64,000 bases of DNA. It comes from Pomacea canaliculata. Taxonomy: Eukaryota > Mollusca > Gastropoda > Architaenioglossa > Ampullariidae. The notes beneath the pieces were generated by a model that searched no databases, had not been told where the DNA came from, and was given only the letters and a program-made list of their open reading frames with translations. The stretch is from NCBI RefSeq assembly GCF_003073045.1, contig NC_037600.1, positions 11,396,758 through 11,460,757 of the forward strand, written 5' to 3'. This document shows positions 1 to 13,159 of this stretch, in pieces (the stretch's first letter is position 1; each line of letters begins with the position of its first letter). A program made the position numbers and the translations under genes.

Positions 1-351
1 TTTCACTGTCGCTGTCTGAAGATATCGCTGAATCAAACTGATCATCAATATAATCTTCAAATTCACTAAAATTAGATTTCACAACATCATCATCATTATT
101 TTCATCCAAATTGTATTTAGTCGGTAAATATTGCTGGCGTGATGTTATCGCTGAGAGTTCTGGTGTCTGCTGGTTCGAACTGTTATTAATTTGACTCTGT
201 AGATCTAAAACTGTGAGCACCTTCTCTACGACACTGGATCGTGAATGTTTGTATCAGTGTGTATTGAATACATCTTTCTTCTTTCAGTTCTGCCAACTCT
301 GCTTCTACAAGTTTTATTAACTTTTCTCCGCTTCGTCCAGTAGGACGACAT
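1..351 (-). pseudogene. Transposon-borne ORF, broken copy
   Basis: Reading the minus strand from an ATG at 351, the protein starts MSSYWTKRRKVNK, close to MAAYWTKRRRVNK in the copy at 56128. A one-base difference after about 13 codons shifts the frame relative to that copy. Farther down (about 230 to 1) another open frame encodes an acidic, Asp/Glu/Ser-rich stretch ending at the window edge (for example YNLDENNDDD). The function is unknown. The frame changes suggest a decayed accessory or transposase gene of the element. Confidence 0.5.
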
Positions 352-1072
352 GATGTGAACTATCAGCTGCCTTAACGTATTAGATTATGTACGAGCGCTC
401 AATTCAGAAAGTAAACTTTGACACATCACACCCAATAAGCATACATTAAATGTGTGTTGTACTAGAACACGGTATATAGCGTTTTATAATTAAGAACCTG
501 AAGTACGTGTATGGTAAACAAAGAGAAAAGATTACAACCTTGGTTTTCAAACATACAGTACATCAGCAGAGAAAATGTCGCGCCGCGTGGAATCATGGGA
601 GTACGTGCATCCACAAGAAGAATAGCAAATATTTAGTTACGTAGCATTGATGTTTTAAAAACTGCAATGATTTTAAACTATCAAACCTAGTCATAAGACA
701 AATATAACAAAGTCTTTAAAAATGCTTTTTGGTGAGGATTTTCAGTATCTACACCGTGGACTGGCTCTAAAATTCCATAGGAGAAGTGAATGCCGGCAAA
801 TCAAATAGTGACGTCTTATAAAAAATTACGTCATGACGCGCAGCCATAAAGGTTAACATTGTAAACGTTTATAAAACATTTATTTAACATTTTTGTTTTA
901 AATGTTTTATTTTCAAACATTTTAAAAATGTTTTTAAAATGTTTTACTTAAAAATGTTTTTTTGGTAAATGTTTTTAAAATGTTTTTAAAACGTTTTATC
1001 TAAAACGTAAACCTTATTACAACCATGTAAACGTTTTTAAAACGTTTTTAAAATGTTTTCATGCTATCTGGG
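1..1072 (-). mobile_element. DNA transposon copy 1 (5' part, unclassified family)
   Basis: This is the reverse complement of the block starting at 55471. The shared landmarks are the terminus CCCAGATAGCATG (here inverted at 1060-1072), a subterminal zone rich in AAAACGTTTT and AAAACATTTT motifs (about 850-1055), a shared stretch at 575-600 around CGCGGCGCG, and a coding start at 351. The element runs off the left edge. Its inner terminus abuts the last nine bases of an NHR exon at 1073. A terminal inverted repeat with dense subterminal repeats suggests a class II element. I could not find the other end, the target duplication or a transposase signature, so the superfamily is left open. Confidence 0.75.
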
Positions 1073-2385
1073 TTGTATGAAGTAAGATATGAGGCTAGAA
1101 TGATGATGATTCATGATGATTGATTGATGATTGATGATGATTGCTGACGATTGATGATGATCATTAAACTTGCTGCAGAGCAAAGTTGCTGTTATGAACT
1201 GTTCTTTTGTTTGTAAGCGTATAGACGAAAGTATAAAAAAAATCCGTATAATTTCTATTTACTTGTTTGACACAAATTTAAGTAAACCTTATTTAAAAGG
1301 GGTTGATTATAATCAGTCTGTAGTATTTCTCTGGTGACGCTTTCTGTGAAAACTCTACTAAAAGATTGGCAACAAAACAGCTGTCACATATTCGCCTGTC
1401 ATGACACTGTAATGTTCACACAGGTCATAGTGGACGCAGTATCATCTAAAGACAACAGAGTATTCGTAGGTGTGACAAGTATCCCTCCTGCATGGCTTAA
1501 TATGACGAAGTATTCCGGACACCTGTACGATGTCATGATCTACCCCAGAGTGGTCTACCAAGAGGGAGAATATGTGAGTTTCCATGGCTTTAAATGCGTG
1601 AAACTTCATTTGTTATTTGGACTAGGTGTAAAAGTTGAGGTTAATTACATGATACATTTTTTTTAAATTCTTGAAATCAGGTGTTCCCCTCGCACTTCCA
1701 GGATGCACAACTAAAAAGTATTAACCACTGCCTCTACTTAATATTTTTCAAAAGGAATAAAAGATTAATGTTTTATTTCAGAGTTAAAAGAAAATTATGG
1801 AAAAGGTTATACAAGTAGGTTATTTGAAACTTAGATTGGGGTACTCGTAACATCAAAGAAACTCACTGCAAGCATTTATTAAAAGGTAAAGGTATCAGGT
1901 ATTTGTTTTCAGGTGTCTAACACGTTAGGACAATGTCTCAAGAAACTTCAAGTCGGGAGTCGAGTTGGGGTCATGGTGGACTCATCAAACGGCCTTCACC
2001 TCTACGTCAACGGACAGGACAAGGGCATTGTATCAAATTTTGTCAAACAGCCCTGTTTTGCTTTATTTGGAATCTGGTATAAAGTAACTCAGGTGAGAGA
2101 CCTACGTACAGGCTACATTATACAAAGAAGTTTGTGATTACTTTATAAAACTCTTTTTCATAATTTTGTACGTTTGTGTCGCCCAGGAGTTTGCGGTTCA
2201 TAAATAATAAAGTAACTCTTTTGTTTCATATTTCACAGCGCTGAAATAAAGGCTCTCTTTGTCTAAAGTGTAGATTTTCTAAAATTTCTGTTTATGTTTT
2301 GTAAGTAAATCGTTTGGCATTGCACCTGCTTCATTTTGTCTTTGTTGACCAGGTGACAGCCTGTTGTAGATTAATGAGGAGATAA
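1073..2385 (+). pseudogene. NHR half-gene, 3' part of a TRIM-NHR paralog, 5' side destroyed
   Basis: Plus-strand remains of a gene of the TN family. Exon pieces are 1073-1081 (last nine bases of the first NHR exon, coding LYE, then donor GTAAGA), 1424-1573 (50 codons starting VIVDAV), 1913-2092 (60 codons with VGSRVGVMVDSSN and LHLYVNGQDKG) and 2353-2385 (VTACCRLMRR then TAA). All junctions are phase 0 and lengths match the intact paralogs at 22-54 kb. NHR modules are protein-binding folds of Neuralized-type ubiquitin ligases. The first NHR exon is cut off by the transposon ending at 1072, so a normal product cannot be made unless the missing part is supplied from outside the window. The three downstream exons remain open, which suggests recent loss. 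Confidence 0.8.
1099..1163 (+). repeat. ATG/TGA-rich microsatellite after NHR donor
   Basis: An imperfect run of ATGATG and TGATTGATG units just downstream of the donor of the interrupted NHR exon. Equivalent ATG-rich runs sit at the same intron position in all five minus-strand paralogs. Confidence 0.75.
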
Positions 2386-5300
2386 ATAATATCAGAGGAG
2401 AAATCGTCCGAGACAGCAAGAAGTGACCAAAGACGGCGCCAATGTATCTGGTTTGTTAAGCTTTTTACTGTGCAAAACAAAAAAGTATAAATGATTCACT
2501 TTTGTGTTGATGTACATGAAACAACCACGAAAAGCAATACTTTTATTACAGTGGTATAAGCTGTCCTCCATCCCTTTACACACATACAAAGAGAGAAATG
2601 AAGAAGAAACATATTTTTAGCGGAGACTGACCGATACTAATTAAGCATACAAAATATAATGTGTAAACACAACAAAATGAGTAAACAAATTAGTATCGCT
2701 AAAACTGTTTATTTCATAAAATCTTTCGCAGTTATCATTGGTTTATGGTCGTGCTGATTAATGATATGCTCATTATGAGTATGTTGCTGTACAACTACAA
2801 TTGTAATAAGAGTAAATGGCTTTATTTTCAAATTGCTTTTTATGTATTCATTATTGTGCAAAAGCAAATAAGTAGTTTTGTTTACGGTAGTTCTTTCTAA
2901 AGCTATAATATTTATATGTACAGAGAATTTACTGACTAGGCAAGCTACAGTATGTCTTTAAACTGTCGTCTGATCCGAGAGTGTTATTATACGCTTTCTT
3001 TTCGTTAATATAAATCTGTTAAGAGATATTTTTTAGTGTTTCCTATTTACGTGTAACAATATGGGATACAAATTCGGTGGGATAGACAATGAGCACAGAC
3101 AATGTGAGTTTAAAGCGAGTATAGCTACATACCTACTGAGTGCTAGTTATTGGGAGTTGTTTTGATTTTAAGCAGAAAGTCAGTCCTTGTTTATGTCATG
3201 TGACATTGTACATCTGGACACACAAGTCAGGTGACACATGCAGCGGACTCAGACCGGGTTGTGATGGTCCACTGTTTGTCAAAAAGTGTTTTTTTGCTGC
3301 CCATTGGCGTGGAGTCCACGGTCCACACTTCATGCTAATTTAGTTAATCCTGCGCACGCATTAATAAGTCAAAAGTATGATGTTTTGAAGTCGATCTGTT
3401 TCGGTCCAAGAGGAAATACATATATGCTTCTATTATAATAAATTTAATGTATTACATACAAATACTGTCTCACATTTCTCACATTTTTAAATCGTCAGGA
3501 CAAACATTACTTCTTTATTTTGTTTCCTAACGCACGTTGTTCATGTTCACCTTTGCTTTATCGTTGTGTGCGAGGTTTTCGAAAAGAGAAATCAAATATT
3601 TTGTCGGTGATTATAACCTTGTAAGTTTTGATACATCAACTGTAAATGTAAATACATTGTAAACAACACAGCGAAACAGCACACAAACCACATTTTCCAG
3701 TAAGGGACACGATTTATCTGTAGTGATGTTGATGTTCTCTTGTGAGGCAGTTTTAAATTCAAAGCTACCATGAAACATCGGAGACTTTGTACATTTACGT
3801 ATGTCTCAGTCTGTATACAGTGTTTAAAACAAGAATAAAGTATGAAAACAAGACTCATGCGCACATCGTTGCTCTAGTCTTGTTAACCACAGTCTAATCA
3901 GGTTTGTTTGAAAGACTTCAGCAATAGTTCCTACAGCCAGCACTTTGCTGAAGCCACACATCCCAAACCCCGCATCACATCAAACGCTCAGGTATGTTTA
4001 CCAGTTTCCTGTAAATATCAGAACATATTGTAAGCATTTCTAAAAATAATCTTGTCATTTAGATGAATAAAAACAAATCCCTACAAAGCATATAAAAATG
4101 TAATTTTAGTAAAACTAATCAGGCTAGTCATTATGAAAAAAGCGAGAGATATTTGCGGTGCTGCTAGCCTGGTGTTGGAAGTGGTGTGTACAAACATTAA
4201 CTGTGTGTTATAATTCTAACTGCAATTACAAGTAATTACCAAATGATGATCCAAGGACACGGTAAAATGAGTTGATTTTCTTATATTTTTAATGGCTGAT
4301 GTTGTAGTGACTGTTGATCACTATATCATCGTTCTTTCTTTGTCCTCTTTTTAATTCTGATCTTCAAAGTCTTCTCTCTCATTGTTGCTAGTAACAGCTT
4401 GGCTGGTTCATCTGTCATTACTAGTCCAAAGCAGTGGAGAGCATTTATATAATAGTTCTCTTCTTGGTGTAGTTTCATAGCGAAGATTAAGTTTTCTTTC
4501 ATACAGATTAAACACAAGGATAAGATCTTTATGCTTTAACCGCCATAAAGAATTGTAAATGTTGAATCCCATAATTTGGACAGACAACCACAAGTTTACA
4601 TTTTAGTCTTTCTGTTATGCTGTGTGACTAAACGATTTCATATGCTTTTTGAAACAACGAAAACAAAACTTAGAAATTTAAGACAAGTATGAAGAAAAAT
4701 TTGTGTCAATGTTAATTATTATAGTGTCAGAACATTTCTTTCAAACACAGTTTGCTTTTTGTATACATTCTCCGCTCTTTAAATTATATACAGTACGGTG
4801 AGAAAAGGGAAACAACTTACAGATGTTTTTACTTAACGAAAAAGTTTTTTTTTATTCTAATAAATACTCTCTAAAGGGATCATATTGAGAAGAAAACCAT
4901 GAACAGCTTCGCAAGTTTACCTCAGAAAATAGAAGAATAACAGTTATTTACAAAGTGTTCCAAGTTTTGTTCTATTGTGTTTACATGTGTCTAATTACAG
5001 AGAGAAAAAAATTACAAGCAGCTAAATGTCTGCACCTGTGTGGGTTGGAGTATCTCTGGCTTATAACTACTTGGGTGTATACGTATACAGTTTCGGCCTT
5101 TTAAAATAACTTTCCCGTAGGAGTTTTTGCTCTAAAGCCATGAATTAATAGCTTTTCAATAACGAACAGAATTCAAAATAATTCTCATGATAAACACAGA
5201 AAAGACAGGCTACACATACTAACCCAACACCCTGCATACACTTTACATAACACTTTTATAACAAATTACATCCAAAGAATGTTTCGCTAAATTACTTTAA

Positions 5301-7290
5301 AATAATCTTAATTTTTGTTCTTTATTTCTGGTCTCCATGGAGATGAGATACCATGCGATCGGCCTTCGTCTGGTAACAAATGTTTTTATTTGCACATTTC
5401 AGTAATTCAAAATGAAAGAAACCTTGTAAATTTGTGTGTATTTTTTTATTTGTTTTGTTTTTTGTTAACACATCGGTGACTCTCTTGTTCATGTGCTTTG
5501 ATTTCTTTTTTACATAAAATTCGAGCACGAGAAACAAATCATCAGAAAACGACAAAATTTCACATTGACAAAATGCTTGAGTTTCCTATAATATAAAAAT
5601 ATAATATAAAAAGTGTTTGGCTGGTCTTGGTGAAAGTCAAAATCATAAGAGGTTACTAATATATTTAAAAAACTGTCGAGCTTCATTATTATGTTCATGA
5701 TCGCGTTGAATTTTGTTTGCAGACTACATCGTCCTTAATATACACTTATTGTTGATACAAGATAACTTCCGTCTGGCTTAAAAAGATTTTAGTATCCAGC
5801 AGTATGCACGAGATAAAATAACAGGGACATTTACACCTTCAGGCTTCCCAGTTAAACTAAATGAAAAGACTGTATAATATATTTTCAGTTCTTACCAACA
5901 TCCACTGTTCTATTAATAGTTCAAGCAGTTGTCAAAAGTGTTTTGGTTTCATAATAAAAACTTCATTGTTAATAAGGGACAACGGAAAAAATATTTTAGA
6001 GCCAATAATATTAAACTGTTTATTTTAAGGAATTTCTGCAAAGTGGTACTTGTCACGCGCTGCCTGCTTACTCGAGGTCTAGGTAAGGGGAGGGAAGCAT
6101 GTGGTCCCCGCAGCTGTTCTCCCGTAGTTATGTCCCCTACCTGGGGTGAACCGGCCGATTTCGATGTTGAAGCGAGGCATTCGAATAGAAAATACCGAAC
6201 CTTACAAGAAAAAATAAATACAACAAAGTTAAATTTAACACTTGAGAAACAAATGAAACTTTTAGGTTCAAGTTATTATAGCCTGCAAGTGATGTGGAGA
6301 GTGGACTATTTTCCTTTGATATCCCTGCGCGAGTGGGTGTTTGATCGTCTGCTAAAGAGTAAATACACGTCAAATTTAAATAAAAATACCACGAAAAAGC
6401 TAAGCGCACACAACTAACGGTTTATTATTAGTTTTGATTTAGAAAAATACCACGAAAATGTCTGCTAATGCATTCAGCAACACTGGAAGATCCATAGTTT
6501 CTACGCATAAGCACACCTCGTTTCGACATCGAGACTTGCTCAATGGTCTATCTTGCTACAGAGTGCAGAGGAGTGGATCGGGTGAAAGAACGTGGCTGCA
6601 GGAGGATCTAGATGTTAGCCCTGTTAGTTACGATTGTATATGTACATCTATTTGTTTGCCGTTACAAAGAGTGTTTTGTAAGAGTTCATGTGGCGCACGG
6701 AAAGGGAGGGGGATGTCGCCTGTGACGTCACAAACACAGGTCGTGTGCAAATAGCAAGAGGCATCAAGTAGATTTTCAACAAGATATTACCGCCGACTTT
6801 GATTATCTCAGTGGATAGGCGAGCTGAGTGTGATTAGTTCAGAACTCTTCGTTGTGTGCCGTGTGCAAAGAAATGATTAGCGTTGAATAACATTACATAT
6901 ACTAACCTCTATTACTGGCTAAGGTAATTAATCGTACACATGACCAGGTTTGTTTTTTCTTCTCACTTCACCGAGATGTTAGATATTAGACTCTGGCTAC
7001 GTCTTCTAATTCCTACCCATACGTCTTTCGTTAGACAATTTCGCAGTTGTACTACAGGCTAACTCGGAAGTATGACAAGCCCTCCAGACACTTGTATTAC
7101 ATGACCGCAAAAACCGTGTTTATGAAGGTTTTACCAGGTGATACGATTATACGCATAAAAAAATGCTAGTAAGTGTACCAGTATAACTATTAACAGACAA
7201 CTCCAAAGTAAGCTTATTAGAAGTAACGTTAGAGGCTTTGTCTTTAGTCTCTGTTGCATTAAACTCATTTCAGGCACATGCAAATGCACA
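2386..7290. other. AT-rich intergenic DNA, nothing recognised
   Basis: About 4.9 kb between the NHR half-gene and the receptor. Open frames here, including one of 162 codons at 5929-6417, show no recognisable domain, no splice pattern and no paralog in the window. The block at 6045-6180 is richer in G and C than its surroundings, but I can assign no function. A possible polyadenylation signal for the receptor (AATAAA on the minus strand, plus TTTATT) is at 7295-7300. Confidence 0.5.
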
Positions 7291-7498
7291 CACCTTTATT
7301 TTCAATATACCTTTGTAAAAAATAGCATTTTTCTCTAATGAACTAAATCAATCCTGATTTTTGACATATTTGACCAACAGAAAACACAGTTATTGGAAGT
7401 AGATTTTTGCTTTTCGTTTGATCAAGTCACGTTTTCCGACTTGTTATAAATAGTACTCAGAAGGTAGCTACTAGTTCAAAAGGATATGACTCTTTCGT

Positions 7499-10400
7499 TT
7501 ACATCTCCACCTTTTGTACGATTCTTGATACATTAATTAGGTACAAAAGGCGTTTTTGTCTTTCTTCTTCTCGTGCACGGCGACGACGCTCCAAATAAAT
7601 GTTAAGTGTGTAAAGAAAAGGGTTGAGAGCAGAGTTGACGGGTAAAATAAAAATAGCCATCGCCACGTTGACCTCTCCTGCCACGGCAACATCGTACGAC
7701 GCCAGAATTCCCGTCAAACCCACAGGAAACCAGCAAAGAAAGTCCGACATCACTACGGTGACTAGACGGCGGGCTATGGTGATGTCGTTAACAGCTTTGG
7801 ATGTGTTGGACACAGACATGGAGCTGGAGCGAATAGACCAGTAAATTAGCACCTGACCCACAAAAATGAGAAGAAAGCAAATGAAGTTAAAGATAACTAG
7901 AACGATAAAAGAATACTTTCGGCCAGGAAATTCAACCCTCGATGTAGGAAGTGGAATACAAATGCTAGTCTGGCTGTAGAACTGCCAGTGTGACGTCATA
8001 GGAAGACAAGGGGTTACCGCTAGGACAAGACCTGCCACCCACACTACCCCGCATGTAAGCTGTGCTGAACGTTTTCTGAAATGGAAGGAACTAAAAGGAA
8101 AGTGAAGAACCAAAAAGCGGTCAACAGTGATCAAGAAGATCATCAGAACAGACACCTCCATGGACAACAAACACACAAAACCTGTGACCTTGCACAAGTG
8201 GCTGTTCCTCCAGCTCACGTCCTCCCACACGTAAGCCCCTCGGTACCTGTGGTCAGCTATTCCGATGATCAACAGATACACACCCATCAGAAAGTCCGCC
8301 ACGCACAAGTTGGACACGAAGACGTCATAGCCCACGTTGCCTTTTGTTTTGTGGAAGATAAAGCGGTAAAGCAACGTGCCGACATTTCCCAGTAACGATA
8401 ACGAGGCGAAGGTAGCGAGGGCGACGCGGTACACGTTGGAGCGCAGCAGATCGTCACAGGAAGACACTTCGTCCGAAGGAGCGTGACAGTTGAGCACGTT
8501 GAAGCCCTTGGGTAGTGTCGCCGGACAGCACAGCTTGTAGTTGTCAGCAAACACACTCTGCAGTCGGTCTAGAGCCTGAAATATTGCTTTTGGAAAATTG
8601 GTGAGAGGGCATTGACGCAGATCCAGCACGTGCAAGTTCATCATTTTAGGGAATCCTTGTCCTGTCACAGATTTTACTGGACTACCTGAAAGATTAAGGG
8701 TTAATAAATTTGGAAAAAAGCTCATTATTGCAAAGTCTATTTCAGAACTTCGGGTATGAGACACATCAAAAATTTTGAGAGGACTCGTATGAGTAAAATT
8801 GTGGAGGTAGAAGCTTGTTAAAGGGTTGTTGTTTATTTTCAGAAACACTATATTGTTGAGACCAGCAAAGAACCGGCCACTTATTTCAGTTAACTCATTG
8901 TAGCTCACATCCAGAGTGCGGAGATTAGGCAAAACCACTTCATGCAGTTTAGTCAGATGACAATGGACCAGACTGAGGTGAACGAGAAAAGTGTTGTTCC
9001 ACAGGTCAGCGAGGGTCATCAAGGTGCCGCTGCCATCCAGATATCGAAGGTTAGAATAGTCAGCGGCACGGAAAGTATCCGAGCAAATGAAGGCCAGACC
9101 GTAGCAGACACAACTGTGTGGACAGGTGTCGTTACACAGTAGTTCGTCATCGCGTTGAGGACAATGGTACACCCCGTCACACACGTGACTCTCGTCAACA
9201 CACACCTGAGACTGACGGCAGCGGTAAAAGCCGGGACACGTGTACCTGTCGCATTCCGCCTCGTCTTCGTGATCAGGACAGTCGTACAGCCCGTTACAAC
9301 GAAGGAAGACAGGAAGACAGACCTGGTGAAGACTGACGCACATGAAGTGGGAAACAGGACAAGTAAACGTCGACATGTCAGACATGTTGTAATGAGTCAA
9401 CAGCAGCCGTCCATCTCGATAATCAAGTTTAGTAGATGTTGAATTGAGGTCCTCAAAAAAAATTATTTGGAAAGAATTTGTGTGACACAGGTATTCATCT
9501 GCATCGTCATCACAGTCCGCTTGATTATTACAGACCATCGTGTGATCAACACACTGCAAACAATAAAAAAAAATTTTATTTATTTTTAATATAGAATATT
9601 GTAAGCGCAGTATTAAATAATGTATTTCCATACAGCTCGTTTTAAAAGTAAGCTAATTTTTTAATACTTGTAAGCCAAAAGATATAAATATGTTCTATTG
9701 TAAATCAGTGACAATAAATTTCGTAACAGTTAACTAGCAAAAGCTGTCGAAACCTAGTTTGAACAAACACTAACCTTGTTTTCGCTGCAAGGAAAAGCCA
9801 AGGGTATGTTGCATTGCGCAAACCTACAGAAATCTTCGTCACTTCCGTCTCTACAATCGTGCCGATGGTCACACACGAGTGTGTAAGGGACACTATCCTC
9901 ACCGCCACACTTAAAAGACGGCGGAAGTGGCGTCAGTTGAGCGGAACAGGAAGGCGTGGCGCCAGACTTATTGGACCAACAGGAAGAGACGTCATCACAA
10001 GCCAGGAAGACGTGAGTGAAGTGATTGGCCGGACACCGTATGTACGCAGCCTGTTGAATAGTGGGATGTGTGAATTGTAGACACAGAAACTGTCCATTTG
10101 CCTACCAGCTCAGATAAAAACATTCAGTTCACAATCATGTAGCTCACGTAGACTTACATATAGCTTAACACTAATACTTACATTGGAGAGTTTGTACGCA
10201 GATTGATGTGTGGAAATCACTGGCAACTGGATGTGATGATGTTGTCTAGTAGCGTCCGAAAGCTGGCATAGTCGATAGGTAATGGAGTAAATCATATCAC
10301 AATCGTTCTTCAAAAGGAAAAACGAAAAGTGTCCATATCCGAAGGAAATCGCTACGAAAAAAACACAATATTGTCTACCCGTGCTAAAATGTGTATTGCG

Positions 10401-13159
10401 GGTATGTGCGATAGTCTCATCAAGCCACTGTAAGTTGTGTTTATACCTGTTGAAAAAAAAAGAATTTGATAGGATTGTAATGTCACTCAAATTATAATTC
10501 GTTAGTGATACACAATATGGACGCAATGAAACGACAGATTATCTGAAAACGTGTAGAGTGGACAGTACAAGTGTACTTACATTGGTAATGTTACATGAGA
10601 CATTGTCATCAGACCAATTGCGCTGATGGTCCTTAAGTTAAACCTTCGCAACAATGCCGGCAGACGGTCTTTCATCTTTGTTGTACTCAGACTGACCAGT
10701 TGTCCTCCTCGTTGTTGACACCATTGGCTCTCATGGTACCAAGACGATTGTGTCACATCTGCTTGCGAAATACCAATGCATCTACCGTCAACCTGAACTA
10801 TCCCTTGCCTGAATGTGCCATCGCCTTGCCAACATCCAACTTCTGCTTCCCTGTCGTAACAGTCAAAGACGAAGATACAGGGAACACCTTGCCACATTTC
10901 CGGCCAGTCGCTAACCGAGCAGTTCCACCTGTCTCCTGACAGCGCAGCGGGTGGTTGTGAGATGTGATGAAACTCAAATGTTATTGTAAGGACTTCAGCT
11001 GAAAACATTTCATAACTGAAAAATTCTATAAGTACCCATCCGGAATGAAAAACTAGGGCGCTGCACACATTAGTTGGTGATTGGCATAACTCGTTTGTTA
11101 CGGTGTTGTTCTCTGTACGGAAGGTCACGTGATCACGGGTTTTATCGTAGCCCCAGCAAATATAGCGATGAAGGATGAAATGAACTACAACAATGTGATC
11201 GTCTGGAGCCTGTAGAAGTACAGATGTTTTTACAAAGGGTGGACTAGGTTCGTAGGTTCTCCAGTTTTTCATTTCGATTTTTCCTGCAAAAAATTTGGAA
11301 ATAAAATTCCTATTTTTATAGAAAAGTTTCATTTTGTTAATTTGAAAATAATCTTATATATAAAAGAAACAAAATGAGGGAAAAAAACCCCAGATACAAC
11401 ACATGCAGACATAAAACACGAGTAAATAAAGACACACATGGACCCAAGAAGTAAAAGAGAAAAAAAAAATGCTACCAGCTAGTGAAACTGTTTCTGGAAA
11501 GGAAAGTGTGTAGAACGTCTACACTAGTGCACACTGTCAAGAAACTATACCACGTGATCTCCATCACTACCCACATCAACATCATCCTGCAGCCAAACGC
11601 TCACACGTCAGTAGCTATGAACCTCGCCACATTCCTCACGAGCGAAGGACATGGCGGCGTACCTCAAAGTGCAACAAGAGAAGATTAATTCACAAATAAA
11701 GCGAACACACCAACAGTAGAATGGCTCATCTTAAAAAGGCCCCAGTACTATTCATGCGAACCCCATGGAGGTTAATACAGCTAAAGTCAAACCCCCAGAA
11801 TCACTAAAGGCAGATTCAGAAACAACAGGAACAATTTTACAGCCCCCTACTATACAAGATCTGGGAACAAGAGTTAGTACCAAGAGAATGGAAGCTACGC
11901 CACCTGGTAAAGTTTCCCAAGAAAGGAGACCTCTCTCAGTGCAACAATTGGCGGGGGATCATGCTGCTGTCCATCCCAAGTAAATTCCTATCAAGGGTAA
12001 TTCTAGAGAGATTGAAGAAGGTACTAGACAAGAGACTGAGAACAAGTAGGGTTTCGCCAGGATAGGTCATGCACTGACCACATTACCACCCTCTATATCA
12101 TAATTGAGCAGTCTGTTGAGGGTAGTCCTCCCTCTATATAACTTTGTGGGCTTTGAGAAGGCGATTTGCAGCGCAGACAAGGACGATATCTATAGCTTCT
12201 TCTTCTTGTTCTTCTTCCTGTTTTTGTTCTTCTTCTTTTTCTTGTTCTTGATTTTAGTTCTTCTTCTTCTTATTATTGTTATTAATATAAATTTGTACTT
12301 GACTTAATTAGTTAATTCTTTTCAAAGTTTTGTGCAATTTTGTCAACGCTTATATGGATGTATTGAATACAAAGTAACATACCTGATGTTGAAGAATTAA
12401 AGATGATTTCAAACTGTGGACGACTGGTTTCTGGAAGTGTAGTAATGTTCATGACCATGGTGAAGCCAGATTTTCTCATAAATTGTGTCTTAGCGACGGT
12501 TAAATGAAAGGTCACTAGATGGGAATAGGTAATAAATGACAATGGTAATTTACCTGGACACCCACTTAATAAAGTCACATTGTTGTCGTCCAGCAGGGTC
12601 ATGGTTTCAAACAGTCGCAATAGCTATTTATTTTTAACACGATCCACGACAGCCACCATCCTCGTGGAACGCTAAAGCTCCAGGTCACAAAAACCAAACT
12701 TCAGATAACAAATTATTAGGAATACCCGTTGGAATAAATGACCATGAACGTAGCCTTACTATCGGTCACGTGATACCTCACACGACGGTTAGTGCAGTTC
12801 TGAATTCTAAATAAAATAAGACCATCCATCAATTGTCCGTGTGTTGTGAGACGTGTTGTGTACTGTTACCGTACCTAACATCTCCCTGGTAACAGACTTG
12901 TTACTTACAGCAGCAAACATCCGTGTGACCGTGTCACCATGGTTACTAACGCCGGTGAGTGTGGACTCGTACTGTACGTGTGATTACCACGAGTAGAACC
13001 TAAGGAATGTTGGCTCCGGGGCTGTGTGGCCCTGTGTGCAGTCATGTCTGCCTCCCCTGACCAGACTGAACTAGTCGTGATGCTCAGAGTGTCATCAGAC
13101 AAGCTGGATGAAAGGTAAAAGAAAAGTAGTCTAATGATCGATGTCACGACTCTACCCAT
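7499..13159 (-). CDS. GRL101-like receptor: CUB, C-type lectin, LDLa, LRR, seven-helix GPCR
   Basis: Predicted coding exons on the minus strand are 12909-13159, 12726-12806, 12383-12623, 10581-11283, 10182-10446, 9775-10101 and 7499-9553. The first encodes a signal-peptide-like start (MGRVVTSIIRLLFFYL). Exons 2-4 give CUB-like sequence, with a second CUB and the start of a C-type lectin fold in exon 4 (RCIGIS, WCQQRGGQLVSL). Exon 5 continues the lectin (LQWLDETI). Exon 6 carries an LDLa repeat (DCRDGSDEDFC). The last exon has further LDLa repeats (DCPDHEDEAEC), leucine-rich repeats, then seven helices with DRF in place of DRY, CWFP in helix 6 and NPFLY in helix 7. Junction phases agree except between exons 2 and 3, where an exon or boundary is missing. 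It is presumably a surface receptor signalling through G proteins; the ligand is unknown. Confidence 0.85.
11700..12178 (+). mobile_element. LINE (non-LTR) reverse transcriptase fragment in receptor intron
   Basis: Plus-strand translation around 11852-12050 gives REWKLRHLVKFPKKGDLS, CNNWRGIMLLSIPSKF and ILERLKKVLDKRLR, the fingers/palm start of a LINE reverse transcriptase. A one-base shift near 12055 then continues as GFRQDRSCTDHITTLYIIIE. An upstream shift near 11850 links it to ALKADSETTGTIL-like sequence. Both ends are truncated. It lies antisense inside the intron between receptor exons at 10581-11283 and 12383-12623, so it is dead cargo. Confidence 0.85.
12191..12290 (+). repeat. TTC-rich polypyrimidine tract
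   Basis: About 100 bases of TTC/CTT and TTTTTC units directly after the truncated LINE fragment, in the same receptor intron. Confidence 0.85.

Noticed and set aside
5929..6417. 162-codon open frame on the plus strand
   Set aside because: No domain, no splice signals, no paralog, and an overlapping open frame on the other strand; likely chance.
7623..9442. Several plus-strand frames inside the receptor exon
   Set aside because: Antisense shadows of a clear GPCR coding exon.
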